From Hepsetus odoe (lineage: Eukaryota > Chordata > Actinopteri > Characiformes > Hepsetidae): a stretch of DNA of 64,000 nt. A program made the position numbers and the translations under genes. This document shows, piece by piece, positions 1-11,818 of this stretch. Location: assembly GCA_017165825.1 (NCBI GenBank), contig CM029367.1, positions 23,419,932 through 23,483,931 on the forward strand. The letters run 5' to 3'. The notes beneath the pieces were generated by a model, which was given only the letters and a program-made list of their open reading frames with translations, was not told where the DNA came from and made no database searches. The stretch's first letter is position 1. Every line of letters starts with the position of its first letter.

Positions 1-13
1 CTCTCTCATGCAG

Positions 14-224
14 GTATTGTGGCTCTGTGGTCTCTGGCCATTCTTGCTTTCGAACGCTTCTTTGTGATTTGCCGGCCACTGGGAAACATCCGTCTGCGGG
101 GCAAACATGCAGCGCTGGGACTGTTTTTCGTCTGGACCTTCTCGTTCATCTGGACCATCCCGCCTGTACTGGGCTGGAGCAGCTACACCGTCAGCAAGAT
201 TGGCACCACCTGTGAACCTAACTG
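14..224 (+). CDS. valop: valop exon: end of TM3, TM4, extracellular loop 2
   Basis: The acceptor AG is at 12-13 and the donor GTGAGT begins at 225. The exon enters with two bases of a split glycine codon and leaves with TG of a tryptophan codon. It encodes LAILAFERFFVICRPLG, TM4 and the loop cysteine. Confidence 0.92.
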
Positions 225-3200
225 GTGAGTACTTTCCTGCAGCCATACTTAATATAAATCAAGAAGCAGAACAAACTCAGTCTGTGTCTAATCGAGCTTT
301 TGCCTGCCCTCTCTCCTGTCTTTATCTGGTCCTGTTTCTTTTTAGCATGGCAGTCAGGCTAAACCCCACTCTTTCTCTCACTAACGCACACATATTTAGA
401 GAAGGAGTTTTCATGCCAAGTGGTCCATCCACACATGCACATTGTGTTTCGCTGAACTGCTTTTGCTGAACTGTAAAGTCTATACTGATGGGAAACTTTT
501 GATCCCCTAAGTGACACGTGCACAGTGGTGTGATCTAAATGAACAAAAGATAAGTGTCGATATGGTGTGTAAAGGTTAAAGAAGATCCGTGCCGACCTGG
601 ATCTTACATAAGGCAGCTCTTTTTCAGTACTTTGTAAGTGTCCTTTCAAAATAACAAAAATAATTAGATAGTATATTCATCTGTGAGTTTATCTGTTTAT
701 TTTATATATATCATTTTGATGAACGGCTCAGACTGGGGAAACAGTAAGTCTTAATGGAGGCCCCTTTCTTAAAAGTGTTTTCTTAAAAAATAGGATTTAA
801 GTTTTTAAGTGACCTGGTGGTTTGAATGTTTAATTACAGATCATTTCCTAAAAGTGAGGTTGATTTTCAGTTAACTTACTCTTAGAAGTTGAATTAACTC
901 AAAATATTAAAAATAAACATTTTATCAAAGGACGTGAGTGATGGTACCGTGTTGGTTCTTGCTGCTACAAGCTCAACATATCTTATTAAAGGGAGCCCAT
1001 GCTGACAATTGATATTCACATAAATGCCAGGCTCTGTCTGCAACATCGTAGTAACAGACTGCTGCTCCCTGGATAACATCCAGTATTCAGGATTTACAGA
1101 GCTGGGTTTTTGACATCTGTTTGAAAGCCTCTGTCCTAGATGCCAGGGCTGTACTGAACGAGGTGTCCATGTGGAATTTTCCTCCATCTCTTGGAGCAGT
1201 GGGCCTGTTTTCCTCAGTGGCGCTTGCCCTCTATTGCCTCACCTCTACTTTTGATCTGTTCACATTTGGATTGAATCCAGGCCTGACATTAACCTTTAAA
1301 CGGTCTACGGTACATATTCTGTGTTTATCATGAGAATTCACTTCCTTCATTTGGTCAAAAATTCTAGTGAAATTGTATAAAAGACATGCTGGAAAATAGA
1401 ATAGCTAAGTAAAAGCACCACTTTGTCAAACTTCCATTAAATACTAGTTGCATGACAGTTTTTACTAGTGACTAGTTTAGTAAAAGAAGTAAAAGAGTAG
1501 TGTATCATTACCACAAAAGAATAAAAACACAAGCTAAGTTTTTGATGGTTGCCCACTAAAAGGGGCCAGGACGTGATGCTGCTGTTTGAGGTGCAAGATG
1601 TTCATTACACAAGAGAACTTCAGTAAGTTTCAGTCTTGGGCACTCTGCACACTAAAATACACAGGCTCTCTGATGTGAACATGCTAAAATATCCATTGCA
1701 CTTAGAACCTTACTCCTTACAAAGTTCTCCTAGGCTTCCCACCAAGAACAGAACGTGTTTTTTGAGTTTATTGAGTTAAGGCTCATTAAAGCATTTCACA
1801 ACTACTTACAGATCTGGCCTTCTTTAAGAGTTATTCTGAAATTTAGTTTGAAGCTGTAAGTAGGGAGTTATTCTTGTTTTTTAATCACCGCTACTTTATT
1901 TTACATGAGTTTGTGGATGTGTTATTGGTTGATTCACATGTCAGCTAAACTATCCTTTTCTATCAAACACAGTGGATGTAGTGGCTGGATAAGGCTGTAG
2001 AAGGCTGTCACTTTCACTTTCACTTTTCACTTTTCACTTAATAAGGACAGTGTTTTCTAGCAGTGAAACTGGTATCATCATATATTATATTTTCACACAA
2101 ACAAGTATTTTTGGCTTTGTGTTTAACAAAAAAAAAAAAAAAAAGAAGGAAAAAAAAAGATAAAAGATGCTCCTGTGTTCCTGTGCACTGTATTTTTGCT
2201 GTATTTCAGATTTGACTACTGCCCACAGTTCTGATGTGCGGAGATGGGAAATAACCAATACTTTGTTACTGAACTTAGGTAGAGTTTTCCGGTATCTGTG
2301 CATTACTTTTTAAAATATTTTTTAACAATTTATTTTTCTGACTTTTTGCTTTCATTCTACATTTTATCATATTTAAATATCTTAATTTTATATGACTATT
2401 TTATATTGCATTTTCACAACAGTCTTGTTACTTTTGTCAGCATTGCTACGTGTCTACTCACAATCAAGACAGATTTCAGTCTAACTGGATGAAACAATAA
2501 CACACAGAAGCAATGATCCGTTGGTGTATCAATCAGTGCAACCACGCGTGACAGAGATAACCAGACAGAAATGGCATAACAAGGCAAAACAGAAGAAGCA
2601 CAAGGGTTTATTGAAAGTGATGTCTTGGAGAACAGTACACAGTGAAACGAGACAACGTTCCTCCAGGACCCTGGTGCTACATCTAACATTACATAGAACA
2701 CACCACAAGTGGAGAAAGGACTAAAAAGTGCAGACAAGTTAATGTTAACTCATTTTAACATATTGTTTTTAATTATACTGAACAGGTATTCTGGAAATCC
2801 TCATGATCACACCTTCATCATCACTTTTTTCATCACCTGTTTCATCCTGCCTCTGGGTGTCATCATCGTCTGCTATGGGAAGCTCCTGAGGAAGCTGAGG
2901 AAGGTTGGTTTGGTGCGTTGGGAAAATTCTCACCATGTGCTGTGTATTGGATTAATATGCACTGGACTAACAAATGCTTTAATGTATATTAACAAAAATG
3001 AAACTAAACAACATGACAGTGTTGTAATATCTGAGCCAAAAGGCTGGGAAGTGATAACAGTTTACCACTTTTAAGAAAGCAATGTCTACAAACTCTAATA
3101 GTGGAGCTTTATAGCAAGTTTACAGTATCCATTTACTGCTGGATATGTGAATAGCTGTCAAACCTAAAACAAAGTCTGCTTCTCATATCAAGTTTTCAAG

Positions 3201-4485
3201 TTACACATAGCAAATTCCTTCTGCAGGTATCCAACACTCATGGCAGGCTGGGGAATGCGAGGAAACCTGAGCGGCAGGTATCTCGAATGGTGGTGGTGAT
3301 GATTGTGGCTTTCATGGTGGCCTGGACCCCATACGCACTTTTCTCCATCATTGTTACTGCCCATCCTACCATCTATCTAGACCCTAGACTGGCTGCTGTT
3401 CCTGCATTCTTTGCCAAAACTGCTGCAGTCTACAACCCTGTCATTTACGTCTTTATGAACAAACAGGTAAGGTGTAAGCTAAACAATGAAGAAAGATTTT
3501 TAACTGTTAAAATTGATTACTGTTGAATTAATCCTTATGAGCATAAAGTCATTTCTGACATTTTGCTACATTTTGCTCATTCACTCCTTCATTTATTGTC
3601 TTAACTGCTTATCCTGACTAGGGTTGTAGCTGGTGCTCAAGTCTATATCATCTGGGGAAGATACACAGACACATTCTTATCTTGAGGGCAATTTAGCATC
3701 TGAACCCAGAACAACCAGAGGAAACCCACACAATCAGGCAAAAATTGCAAAGAATTTATTTCTTTCACCAAAACAGGACAATGTGCCCATTAACAACTTA
3801 AAGTAACACTGTAGGCGTTTGTAATGGTGGTGGGGTGTGGGGAGGACGCCAACGCTGAGCCAGTAGTTCGGATCATAACTTTATTAACTATATTTACAAA
3901 ACAAGATCAAAGGACTGCAGTTCAATACTAAAACCAAGGAACTGCAGCCTAAACCAAATTACCCAGATTACCAAATACCAAAACCACCATAGAGTGTAGG
4001 CTGAGCCTAACGAATGAGTCGCGCTCTGTTCTGACTCATCGGGGCTTAAATAGCAGCCCCAGTGAGGCACACCTGTGCCTTCATGAGCTCAGGTGTGCTC
4101 AGTCAGAACAGAGCGCCCTCTATTGTGCCCAAAACACACCTCATCCGTGACAGCGTTAATTCAACTCTGTGGGATTAAATTCAGATTACAGTCTAATAAT
4201 ACAGAGGTCCCCTTTTCAACCTTTCGTAACTGATAGCCCATATAACTTAAAGCTTAAAGCTTCAGTGACCCTTAAATCTTCAGTGGCCCTCAAGAGGTCC
4301 AGCTTAAATAATAATAAAAAAAAGACAATAAAAAAACAGTCAACAAACCTTTTATTTTTGTATACTGTTATTACAGTAATATTTAATCATTGTTATAACA
4401 GTTTGCAGAAATAAAAGGCTTCGTTATGAGTCTAAATTTGAATTAATATTTTTCTATAAAATATTATAGACCATGGCGTACCCAT

Positions 4486-4562
<77 letters not shown>

Positions 4563-7500
4563 GCACACACACACACACACGCACACGGTCTAATAAATTG
4601 ATTTTTGACATTTATTGCTACTTGACACATTTCATGATGCACTTTTGTAGAAATGGAGGATCATAGGAGATAATAAATATCAGTCGAAGGCTGAGCAAAC
4701 CTGTCACGCTGTCTGACACCAGGCTGGGAGACATCAGGCATGTTATGGTCAGATCACATTCTAAAGGAAGCCAGGCTGACAGGACTTTTTAATTTATGCA
4801 ACTGTTCTTGGTAGACATTTGCTTGTTCTTCACTAAAATATGGGTGTTAAAACTAAAATAGAAATGCATAACCATGGAAAACATATCAACTCACTTAACC
4901 AGATAACACCTATTTTTCTCTGCTGCTCTCCTTGATAAGTTTATTTTTCTTCTATAATACCATTTTTAGCAAAGAATTGTGTTGACTTATCATATCCACT
5001 TTCCTAGACCCATTTCTGATGTCTGCAGCCATTTGTCAAAAAGTTTGACCATTGAACCATTTTGTCAAACTAAAGTTTTTCAAAATTAAAATAGATATCA
5101 AGCATATTTCTTGGATTTGACAATCACATGCAAAATAGAAACTTTTTCTATAGTAATGCCACTGTCTGCAATTGTTCTTTTTGCCTTCTCTGGTTTAAAT
5201 AAGAGGGGCAGCGGTGGCCTAGTGGTTAGGGTGTCGGCCACATGCTCGGAGGATTGGGGGTTCGAACCCCTTCACAATAAGTTGCCCTGAGGTACCCTTG
5301 AGCAAGGTGGCGTCCCTGTCCCGCTCCTCCCTGCGACGGGCTGGCGACCTGTCCAGGGTGCGTCCCCCGTCCTCGCCTTGTGTGCGCTGGATTGGACACC
5401 AGCACTCCCCCGCGACCCTGTTTAGGACAAGCGGCAGATGATGGATGGTTTAAATAAGTTGACAAAACAGTTAAAACCTTTACATTACACTGTACCTGTA
5501 AATAATATTAATAATATCTTTCAAATTCTCTTAAAGGTACATTCCAAAGCCTCCCACACAGACTAAATCAGTATCCAAACACAAAAATGAGGACTGTCTG
5601 TGCCATAGAAGAACCACTTTTGGTTCCCTAAAGAATAATAAAGAAAATGTTTATAATGAATTAAGGTTAATAATAAAATGCATGATCAATTTTCTCACTG
5701 GCATGCTTTTCCTGGCCAATGCAAAGGTTTTTTTGAGGTAGCTGTGAACTAGTGGTTAGGGAGTTGGCCCCAGGCTTGGAAGGTCATGGTTTAGATTCCT
5801 AGACCATTAGGTTGCCCTGATGTACCCTTGAGCAAGGTACTGTCCCCATTTCTGCTCCCCTGCTGGTTGAATTTCATGCTGTGCTGTTTTACAATGACAA
5901 ATAGTCACTTTCACTTCACTTCCCCCATAGACAGCTCTCTGGTCTTCATGTTGGTTTTCCCTTTTTAACTATAAATGCAGTCTTTACAGGTGAAATCTAA
6001 AGCATCACCTGAGAGTAGATATCAAGAGCCATTTACATTTTAAACAGTCATTCTGACAGGACACACCTGTGTTAAAACAAACGCCTGTCTTGTGTTCCAG
6101 TACTTCTGCTCGCTTGAAAAACTGGGCAGTCAGGTACCATGACATATCTAGATTAAAATTTGACGAAGCTGAAAATCTGATCTCTTTTCTAATAATCATT
6201 CTGTGTTCTCTAACTCAAATGCCTTCATTTAATTGCATAAACAAATAAATTTGCCATCTACTTTTAATAGTTTTGGTGGAGATTGCAACTGTAGATAAAT
6301 CTACAGTAGGAAAACTCCATGTGGTTAAGACTGCCCTAGTTAAGGATCCCCTTGATAAATGGGTTAATGTATTTATAACAGCTGAGATCGCGCCATGAGA
6401 CAAAAATATACCGAAATGTCCTTGAAAAAGGCCAACATTTTTAGTTAAGCCTGGAGGAAATTCCCTCTTTCTGATTTTCTTGTCCAATAGAAGGTTATGT
6501 GTGTTAAGTGTTATGTTAAGTGTACAACCTCTTTCACCAGCTTTATAATTTTCAAAGACTTGAATTTATATTTGACATACTCTTTCTTACTTGTACAAAA
6601 CATCCAAGCGCCCATCAAAAACAACAGTGCATTATTATAGTGTAATATAGTATATACAGTACTGTGCAAAAGTTTTAGGCAGGTGTGGAAAAAATGCTGT
6701 AAACAAAGAATGCTTTCAGAAATGGAAGTGTTAATCATTCATTTTCATCAATGAACAAAAGAGAAATCTAAATCAAATCAATATTCGGTGGGACCACCCT
6801 TTGCCTTCAAAACAGCATCAGTTCTTCTAGGTACACTTGCACACAGTTTTTGAAGGAACTCGGCTGGTAGGTTGTTCCAAACATGACTGTGTTTCAACCT
6901 CCGTGTGACACTGATGATCATCAGCACCTGTTTGGTAAAACTGGTTGATCAGACACCGACTATAATCCTACAAAATCCCTGACTTTGTGCAAGTGTACCT
7001 AGAAGAACTGATGCTGGTTTGAAGGCAAAAGGTAGTAACACCAAATATTGATTTGATTTAGATTTTTCTTTTGTTCGCTCACTTTGCATTTTGTAAATTG
7101 ATAAAAATAAACAATCATTATTTATATTTCTGAAAGCATTCTTTGTTTACAGCATTTTTTAACACCTGCCTAAAACCTTTGTACAGTACTGTAATTATAT
7201 GTAAGAGTTTTAATGGCCCATGTCAAATTACATTAGCAATAAATAAAAATAGTATTCTCTATTCTCTAAGACAAAACACTTACATTCCTTTTAAGCATTT
7301 TAATATTTATTTTCTGAACTGAACATATTTAAAAATAAATATTTAAAAAGTATTGGAATTATGTATATTGTGTTTTTCTCTAGATGTTAAACCTAGGTTA
7401 TGATTGGGTTTATATTCATGATTGGGTTCATACAAACTCTATGCCCTTCTTGGTCCTTCTTGTCTTTTTAGCATGCTTTGCATATTTAGAAGAGGTAGCA

Positions 7501-10500
7501 GAGGTAGAGAACAGTGTTTTTGTCTTCACAAAATTGTCCCTACCCAATGTAAAATAAAACCTCTGATTTTATTTTCCAATTATGTTGATAGTTAATCTAG
7601 TTATAAGATTTTCTGTCCAGCTCCTGAAGGCCTCACCAGTTTTCTGACTTGTTTGGTTATGTCTGCCTAAATCCCATGGAGAACAAACCTAATGGCTGAG
7701 ATACCTGTTTTGGCTTTAGCTGACTGTAGATCTGCTTTTTGAGCTCTACTAAGTGCACTTGTGATTTCCTGTATACCTGGATTGTCTGTTATCCCTCATG
7801 TAGGAATATTGATGGGCTGTAATGCATGGGCCCATCTAGCCATAATTTATATGTTTTATATTCTTGTAGTATACATATGCCTCCATCTTCTTTGTCCTAT
7901 AAGCCATTTCTCTCCTTTATGTGCCTGGCTCTGTTTTTTTTTATTTGTATGCCCTTTTTCTGTCTTTATGTTGTTTTTTATGTTATATTTATTTTCACCT
8001 TCTGTTCCTCTCATGCAATATACTAGCATAATGGATGATGTATGTTCTCAGTTGCTGGTGAACCCCAGTTGTGCAGAACTATTAGTTTATTTTGACAGGA
8101 CTGAAAGATGACATGCACCAATTTATCTATAAATTTTTAACATGCACATTACTTTTAAAAAATGTAATATCTAATGGATTTGAGTTATTTTGCCAGGACG
8201 GTACTGTGGTTCAGTTTGATTAGGATCAGCAATACTGTAATAAAGTTTTTTACTCTGTGCAACATTTCTTAAGAACTTAAATTGGTTTAACACATTTTGA
8301 ACAAAATTCAATGCTTATTTTGGCTCTAATTTATCATTTGTATGGCAGTTCTACAAAGGGGACACCATTTGTATTTATCCAAAAAATATGGAGAACAAAC
8401 TACAGCTTAGGGTTTAGAAACAGCATGGCTTTGAGAACAAGTAATCTTTTTGTGAGTGAAATAATTACTGTTTACAGATGGAATGATTATAAATATTCCC
8501 CTACATTGCAATTGCTTTGGGCTTTTATATTATGTTCCTAAAAAAACAATTTAGATATTAAAAAGCATAACTAGAAACATCTAGCATGTCTTTAAACTCA
8601 TTGAAGTCACAGAATTGTGCATCAATGTCCATGTTGTTCCTTTAAAGGTACATTTATATTCTTTGTATCTTGAGGAATAAAATGTACGTGGATGCTATTG
8701 TTTATCCTTTTGATGTGATCACTTTTGATCCATATTAAAAAAAAATATCGATCATTCTGTACCTTTCCCCAAAGATTAACAGGTATTCTGCCACTCTCAT
8801 CGTCTTTACCTCATTAATAAAATTCCAACAACATGGTTTAATTACACCTGATTTTCTTTGTAAATACATTTCAAGCCTGTCTTGTTGTCTACATTACATA
8901 AAGTATATTAAATGTTACAAAAAATTGTAACAATATTAACCTTGAAAAATCCTTCTTAAAAAATCTAAAAAAATCTAAAAAAAACAGCAAAATTGTGCAA
9001 AATATTATGAAATCAATTTTTGCTACATTAACATATTTTTAAACTTTCAGATCATTTTTTTTTCTCCTGCAATGTCAGTATTTTGAAAATTCAGAGTTTT
9101 GGTCTAAGAGCCACAAGGCAGTATTTGTATGCTTTAAAGTACTTAGAACTTTCCCTTGACCAACTCTCTGACCTGACCTAAAAGCTAAAGTGATGAAAAG
9201 TGGCCTTGATTGGCTTAATTTGGGATCTTTTACAGGTCCAGCTCTGCACGCAAAGCTAATGATAACTAAAGGCTACACTGAGGTCAGCTGTCAAATAGGT
9301 TTGGTAATGTGGAAACAATTAATGATTCATTTGCTTTCACTACTACAATCTGATCGACTGAGCCATGTGTGGAACGTTTTTCTGGTGTTAAGTAGGTAAC
9401 ATTTAAAACTGCTCTCATCTTGCCCAGTGCTGAGTCATGGATAAACAAAAACACAAATCCTGGGAATGTAATTGTGGATCATTAAGGTTCTTTTGTAAGG
9501 TTTTGTTTGTTTTTTTATTCATAGGCATAGGTATATTTGACTAGTTTTTATTATTACCCATTCCTGACACTGTTAAAAGTATCTTTGTGTGTGTGAATGT
9601 GTTCTAAATTGTAGGCAAAATCAATTAGTGAACATTTTCACTAGGCGCTAAAGTACAGTACTTTTATTTTTGTCTTTGAAGACTACATGCTTTATTCTAG
9701 CCTAGACTTGTGTTGCAACAGAACTTGTACATTAGGCTCCACAAACTGAACTTATGTACTAGAGTTAAAGTAAAGCTGATGTTATCTGTAAACACAGAAT
9801 GTACTAAAATTCTAAGAACTGACTCTAAATCAGTTATATATTGCATATGATTTTATTTTTCATACTTTTTATTAGAAATGTATATAAGAAATGTATTAAA
9901 ACATTATAGGCACATATTTATCATATTTCAAAATGTTATTGGTACTGCCAGACTCTCAAGTTTGTTTGCACTGCTAGTTCCCATGTAGAAGCAGTTAGAA
10001 ACAACCAGATACCGCACTATTTGATCCAAGCAGTTTCCATTAACCAAATTCTTTCTAAAACAAAGATGTTTCTTGAAGATGTACTTGCCTGAATTAATGT
10101 CCAAATCATGTGCTCTTGCTTCATCTTATAAAAGTCAACTCATGACTTTGATCGGTTAGATCAGTCAGTCCTTGGGAATTCAATGATGGCCAGTCATTCC
10201 TAGTGCCTAGCACAACATACTTCCAAGTGCATCCATATGGAGAATTTAGTATTCTTAGTGACTCAGGTGTTTGGATTGGTAGGATAAAAAAGGACCTTTT
10301 GGCGGGCATTGCAGAAAGGTAGCTCTCCAGTTTTCCAGGAAGAAGATTGCTGACTGTACAAAACCTACTTCCTGAAGATGAGAATCTGAAAAAAAAAATG
10401 AGAAAAAAGGTTTACTGCTAAGAATGGTGCTCCGTACAAATAATTAATGAATAATGAATTAATGTAAGTTCTAATAACAAAAGCAAAAAAAAAAATTATA

Positions 10501-11394
10501 TATATATATATATATATAGCATATATTGTAATCAGGTGATAAAGGAGCTGGTGAGGAAGGACATGGGAAGACGTTCATAGTATTGACTGGGGAGTCATGT
10601 AAAGTGATGAAAGCAGGAAGCAGGGTTATACTTTAAATCTACCATCTCTGCTGCTGCATGATAATTATGATGGATTGCCCACCAGAGATGAAACAAATTT
10701 AAGAGATAAAAAATAAGAGCTTGAAAGATTTATGACTGGAGATCCAGATGTTAGGGTACACGAGGGAGCAGTAGGGAACGGAAATAACCTTGAGGGTACC
10801 AACTGGCAACTGAGTTTGGGGAAGAGCTGGGGTGATCATATTTAATGCACAACTGCAGTCCACAAGCTGGATCCTTGCATGTGATCAAGGTTAATCCAGA
10901 TGCCGAAGAATGAACTGATGGGTCATGAAGGAAACGATAGTGGAGGATTTGAAGCAGACTGACACATGGCATGTTTCCAGAGAAGTGCTGAAAATGACTA
11001 AGCCCCAGAGTGAGTTGGTCATCATCAATGCTTCAGTGTTGAGGGGGAGACAGAGTCTGGTATTTTGTTATTTTATCAAAGGATAAGATATACTCACATA
11101 GCAGAACTGGTCAGCTCAATAAACTCACTCATTTTTGCTGTTCACATGATCTTTCCACAGTTCAGGAAGTGCCTCGTCCAGCTGTTCACCTGCAGTGATA
11201 GCACCACGGTGGAGGTGAACCAGACCACAGAGCGCGCAGGCATGACTGGTGAGAGCAATACTGGAGAGATGTCCGCCATAGCTGCCCGAATTCCCATTGC
11301 AAGGAATGCCCTGCAAAAGTCTGATGAGCAGCAGAGTGATTGTAGCTCCTACACCCAATTGCCCATTCCAGAGAACAAAGTCTGCCCAATGTAG
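14..11394 (+). CDS. valop: Vertebrate-ancient (VA/VAL) opsin, C-terminal four exons
   Basis: Four exons (14-224, 2786-2903, 3227-3466, 11161-11394) join in one frame to give 266 residues and a TAG stop. The product is a retinal-binding G-protein-coupled receptor acting as a deep-brain and inner-retinal non-visual photopigment in the plasma membrane. Visible features are the ERF form of the E/DRY motif after TM3, the extracellular-loop cysteine in TTCEPNW, WTPY in TM6, the Schiff-base lysine AAA at 3416-3418 in FFAKTAAVYNP, and NPVIY at 3434-3448. The tail ends IPENKVCPM, which I recognise as the long (VAL) isoform ending. Every junction has GT/AG. TM1-TM3, including the counterion site and the start codon, lie left of the window. 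Zebrafish has two paralogues (valopa, valopb) and I cannot say which this is. The family call is firm: parapinopsin and pinopsin differ in these loops. Confidence 0.93.
225..2785 (+). other. valop intron (2.56 kb)
   Basis: The intron is AT-rich. It holds a poly-A run near 2130-2144 and an inverted L2/Rex-Babar-like LINE 3' end at 2539-2706. Nothing in it looks like an additional exon. Confidence 0.8.
2539..2706 (-). mobile_element. L2/Rex-Babar-like LINE 3'-end fragment
   Basis: The segment around CCTCCAGGACCCTGGTGCTA is the reverse complement of the 3' UTR of the long LINE at 25412-28695. Only the tail is present, as expected of a 5'-truncated insertion. Confidence 0.7.
2786..2903 (+). CDS. 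valop: valop exon: TM5
   Basis: The acceptor is ...GAACAG at 2780-2785 and the donor GTTGGT begins at 2904. The first base completes the TGG split across the intron. The exon encodes HTFIITFFITCFILPLG and the start of intracellular loop 3 (LLRKLRK). Confidence 0.92.
3227..3466 (+). CDS. valop: valop exon: intracellular loop 3, TM6, TM7 with retinal lysine
   Basis: This is an 80-codon exon in phase 0 at both ends, with acceptor CTGCAG and donor GTAAGG at 3467. It carries KPERQVSRMVVVM, WTPY, the retinal-attachment lysine codon at 3416-3418 and NPVIY, and ends FMNKQ. The reading frame stays open across the donor until TGA at 3524-3526 (see findings). Confidence 0.93.
3820..4152 (-). mobile_element. 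Solo LTR (retrovirus/Ty3-like), 333 bp
   Basis: Read on the minus strand it runs from TGTCACGG to CATTACA, so it has TG...CA ends. It has a TATA-like TATTTAAG (plus 4045-4052) and a poly-A signal AATAAA (plus 3880-3885) in LTR order. A perfect 5-bp target duplication, gcgtt, flanks it at 3815-3819 and 4153-4157. No internal region is present, so it is a solo LTR left by recombination. The superfamily is inferred only from structure and 5-bp duplication. Confidence 0.75.
4488..4586. repeat. (CA)n microsatellite
   Basis: About 100 bases of CA dinucleotides with a few TG and CG interruptions. Its antisense frame gives a long spurious Val-Cys open frame. Confidence 0.97.
5204..5446 (+). mobile_element. 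tRNA-derived SINE with perfect 12-bp target duplication
   Basis: It begins GGGGCAGCGGTGGCCTAGTG, has a Pol III B-box-like GGTTCGAACCCC at 5260-5271, and ends in a GACAAGCGGCAGATGATGG-type tail. The direct repeat ggtttaaataag flanks it at 5192-5203 and 5447-5458. The intact duplication suggests a fairly recent insertion. Confidence 0.85.
5735..5922 (+). mobile_element. tRNA-derived SINE, second tail type, diverged
   Basis: It shares the CTAGTGGTTAGGGAGTTGGC and GTACCCTTGAGCAAGGTAC blocks with the other SINEs here but has the shorter AAT...TCACTTTCACTTCAC ending. The B box is degraded. Confidence 0.7.
6655..7193. mobile_element. Tc1-type MITE, 539 bp
   Basis: It begins TACAGTACTGTGCAAAAG and ends with the inverted counterpart at 7164-7193, bounded by TA. 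Long inverted arms (about 200 bp each) surround a short centre with no transposase. It is a non-autonomous derivative of a fish Tc1-like element; a same-type copy begins at 63639 and a differently deleted one lies at 56171-56725. Confidence 0.85.
10497..10519. repeat. (TA)n microsatellite
   Basis: A short TA run directly follows a poly-A stretch. Confidence 0.9.
11161..11394 (+). CDS. valop: valop terminal coding exon (long-isoform cytoplasmic tail)
   Basis: The acceptor CCACAG ends at 11160. The exon encodes FRKCLVQLFTCSD, a cysteine-bearing helix-8 stretch, then a Ser/Thr-rich tail ending IPENKVCPM, with TAG at 11392-11394. The Ser/Thr residues are plausible receptor-kinase sites (inference). 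Of the two possible C-termini, this one matches the known VAL form. Confidence 0.92.
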   Translation, partial: FRKCLVQLFTCSDSTTVEVNQTTERAGMTGESNTGEMSAIAARIPIARNALQKSDEQQSDCSSYTQLPIPENKVCPM

Positions 11395-11812
11395 CAGCAA
11401 CAGAGCCCCAAAGTGTACAAGGCGATTTTTTTCTTAAGAACTTCCTTCCTCAACTCAAGTACCCTGATGACCATTCAGTACTAACAGCCTCACCCCAGCA
11501 GCGGCATTCAACAATTGCAGCATCTTTTTGAAGCAATAAACAGTAGAAATGTAATAATTTCTTTTAAATACCCATACAAAGCTAAAAGCAGTGGTGTAAA
11601 TGCACAACAAAAAAGATACGTGGTTCAACAGCCTCTTTTAGAGTGTGCACAAATTCAAAAATTGCATGTTAACTGTTTCCTGTTTCACCTGTACTTGGTG
11701 CAGAACCTGTGATGAAATTAGTTGAAACATGAACGGAAATGATTTAAGACAGATGAAGATGGAAATGGAGATGGATATGTTCACTCATTTCTAGATCATG
11801 TTTAATGGCTTC

Positions 11813-11818
11813 AATAAA
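11813..11818 (+). terminator. valop: Candidate polyadenylation signal of valop
   Basis: AATAAA lies 419 bases after the valop stop, at a reasonable 3'-UTR distance. It is the first canonical hexamer I noticed clearly past the gene; transcript support is absent. Confidence 0.45.

Larger units (their letters stand above)
3467..11160 (+). other. Last valop intron (7.7 kb)
   Basis: This large intron separates the two alternative C-termini. It contains a diverged SINE-like piece near 3590-3720, a solo LTR (3820-4152), a CA repeat (4488-4586), SINEs (5204-5446 and 5735-5922) and a Tc1-type MITE (6655-7193). The rest, about 7.2-11.1 kb, is AT-rich and I see no exon in it. Confidence 0.8.

Noticed and set aside
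1..13. Parapinopsin, parietopsin or pinopsin instead of VA opsin
   Set aside because: The loop 2 sequence TTCEPNW context, the KPERQVSRMVVVM block and the IPENKVCPM ending fit VA/VAL opsin better.
4454..4642. Val-Cys-rich antisense open frame
   Set aside because: It is the translation of the CA microsatellite; the same applies to frames over 20060-20351, 58660-58854 and 62385-62570.
5260..5271. tRNA-gene-like B box GGTTCGAACCCC, also near 15190, 21080, 34000 and 34845
   Set aside because: These belong to SINE heads; no complete cloverleaf with paired acceptor arms is present.
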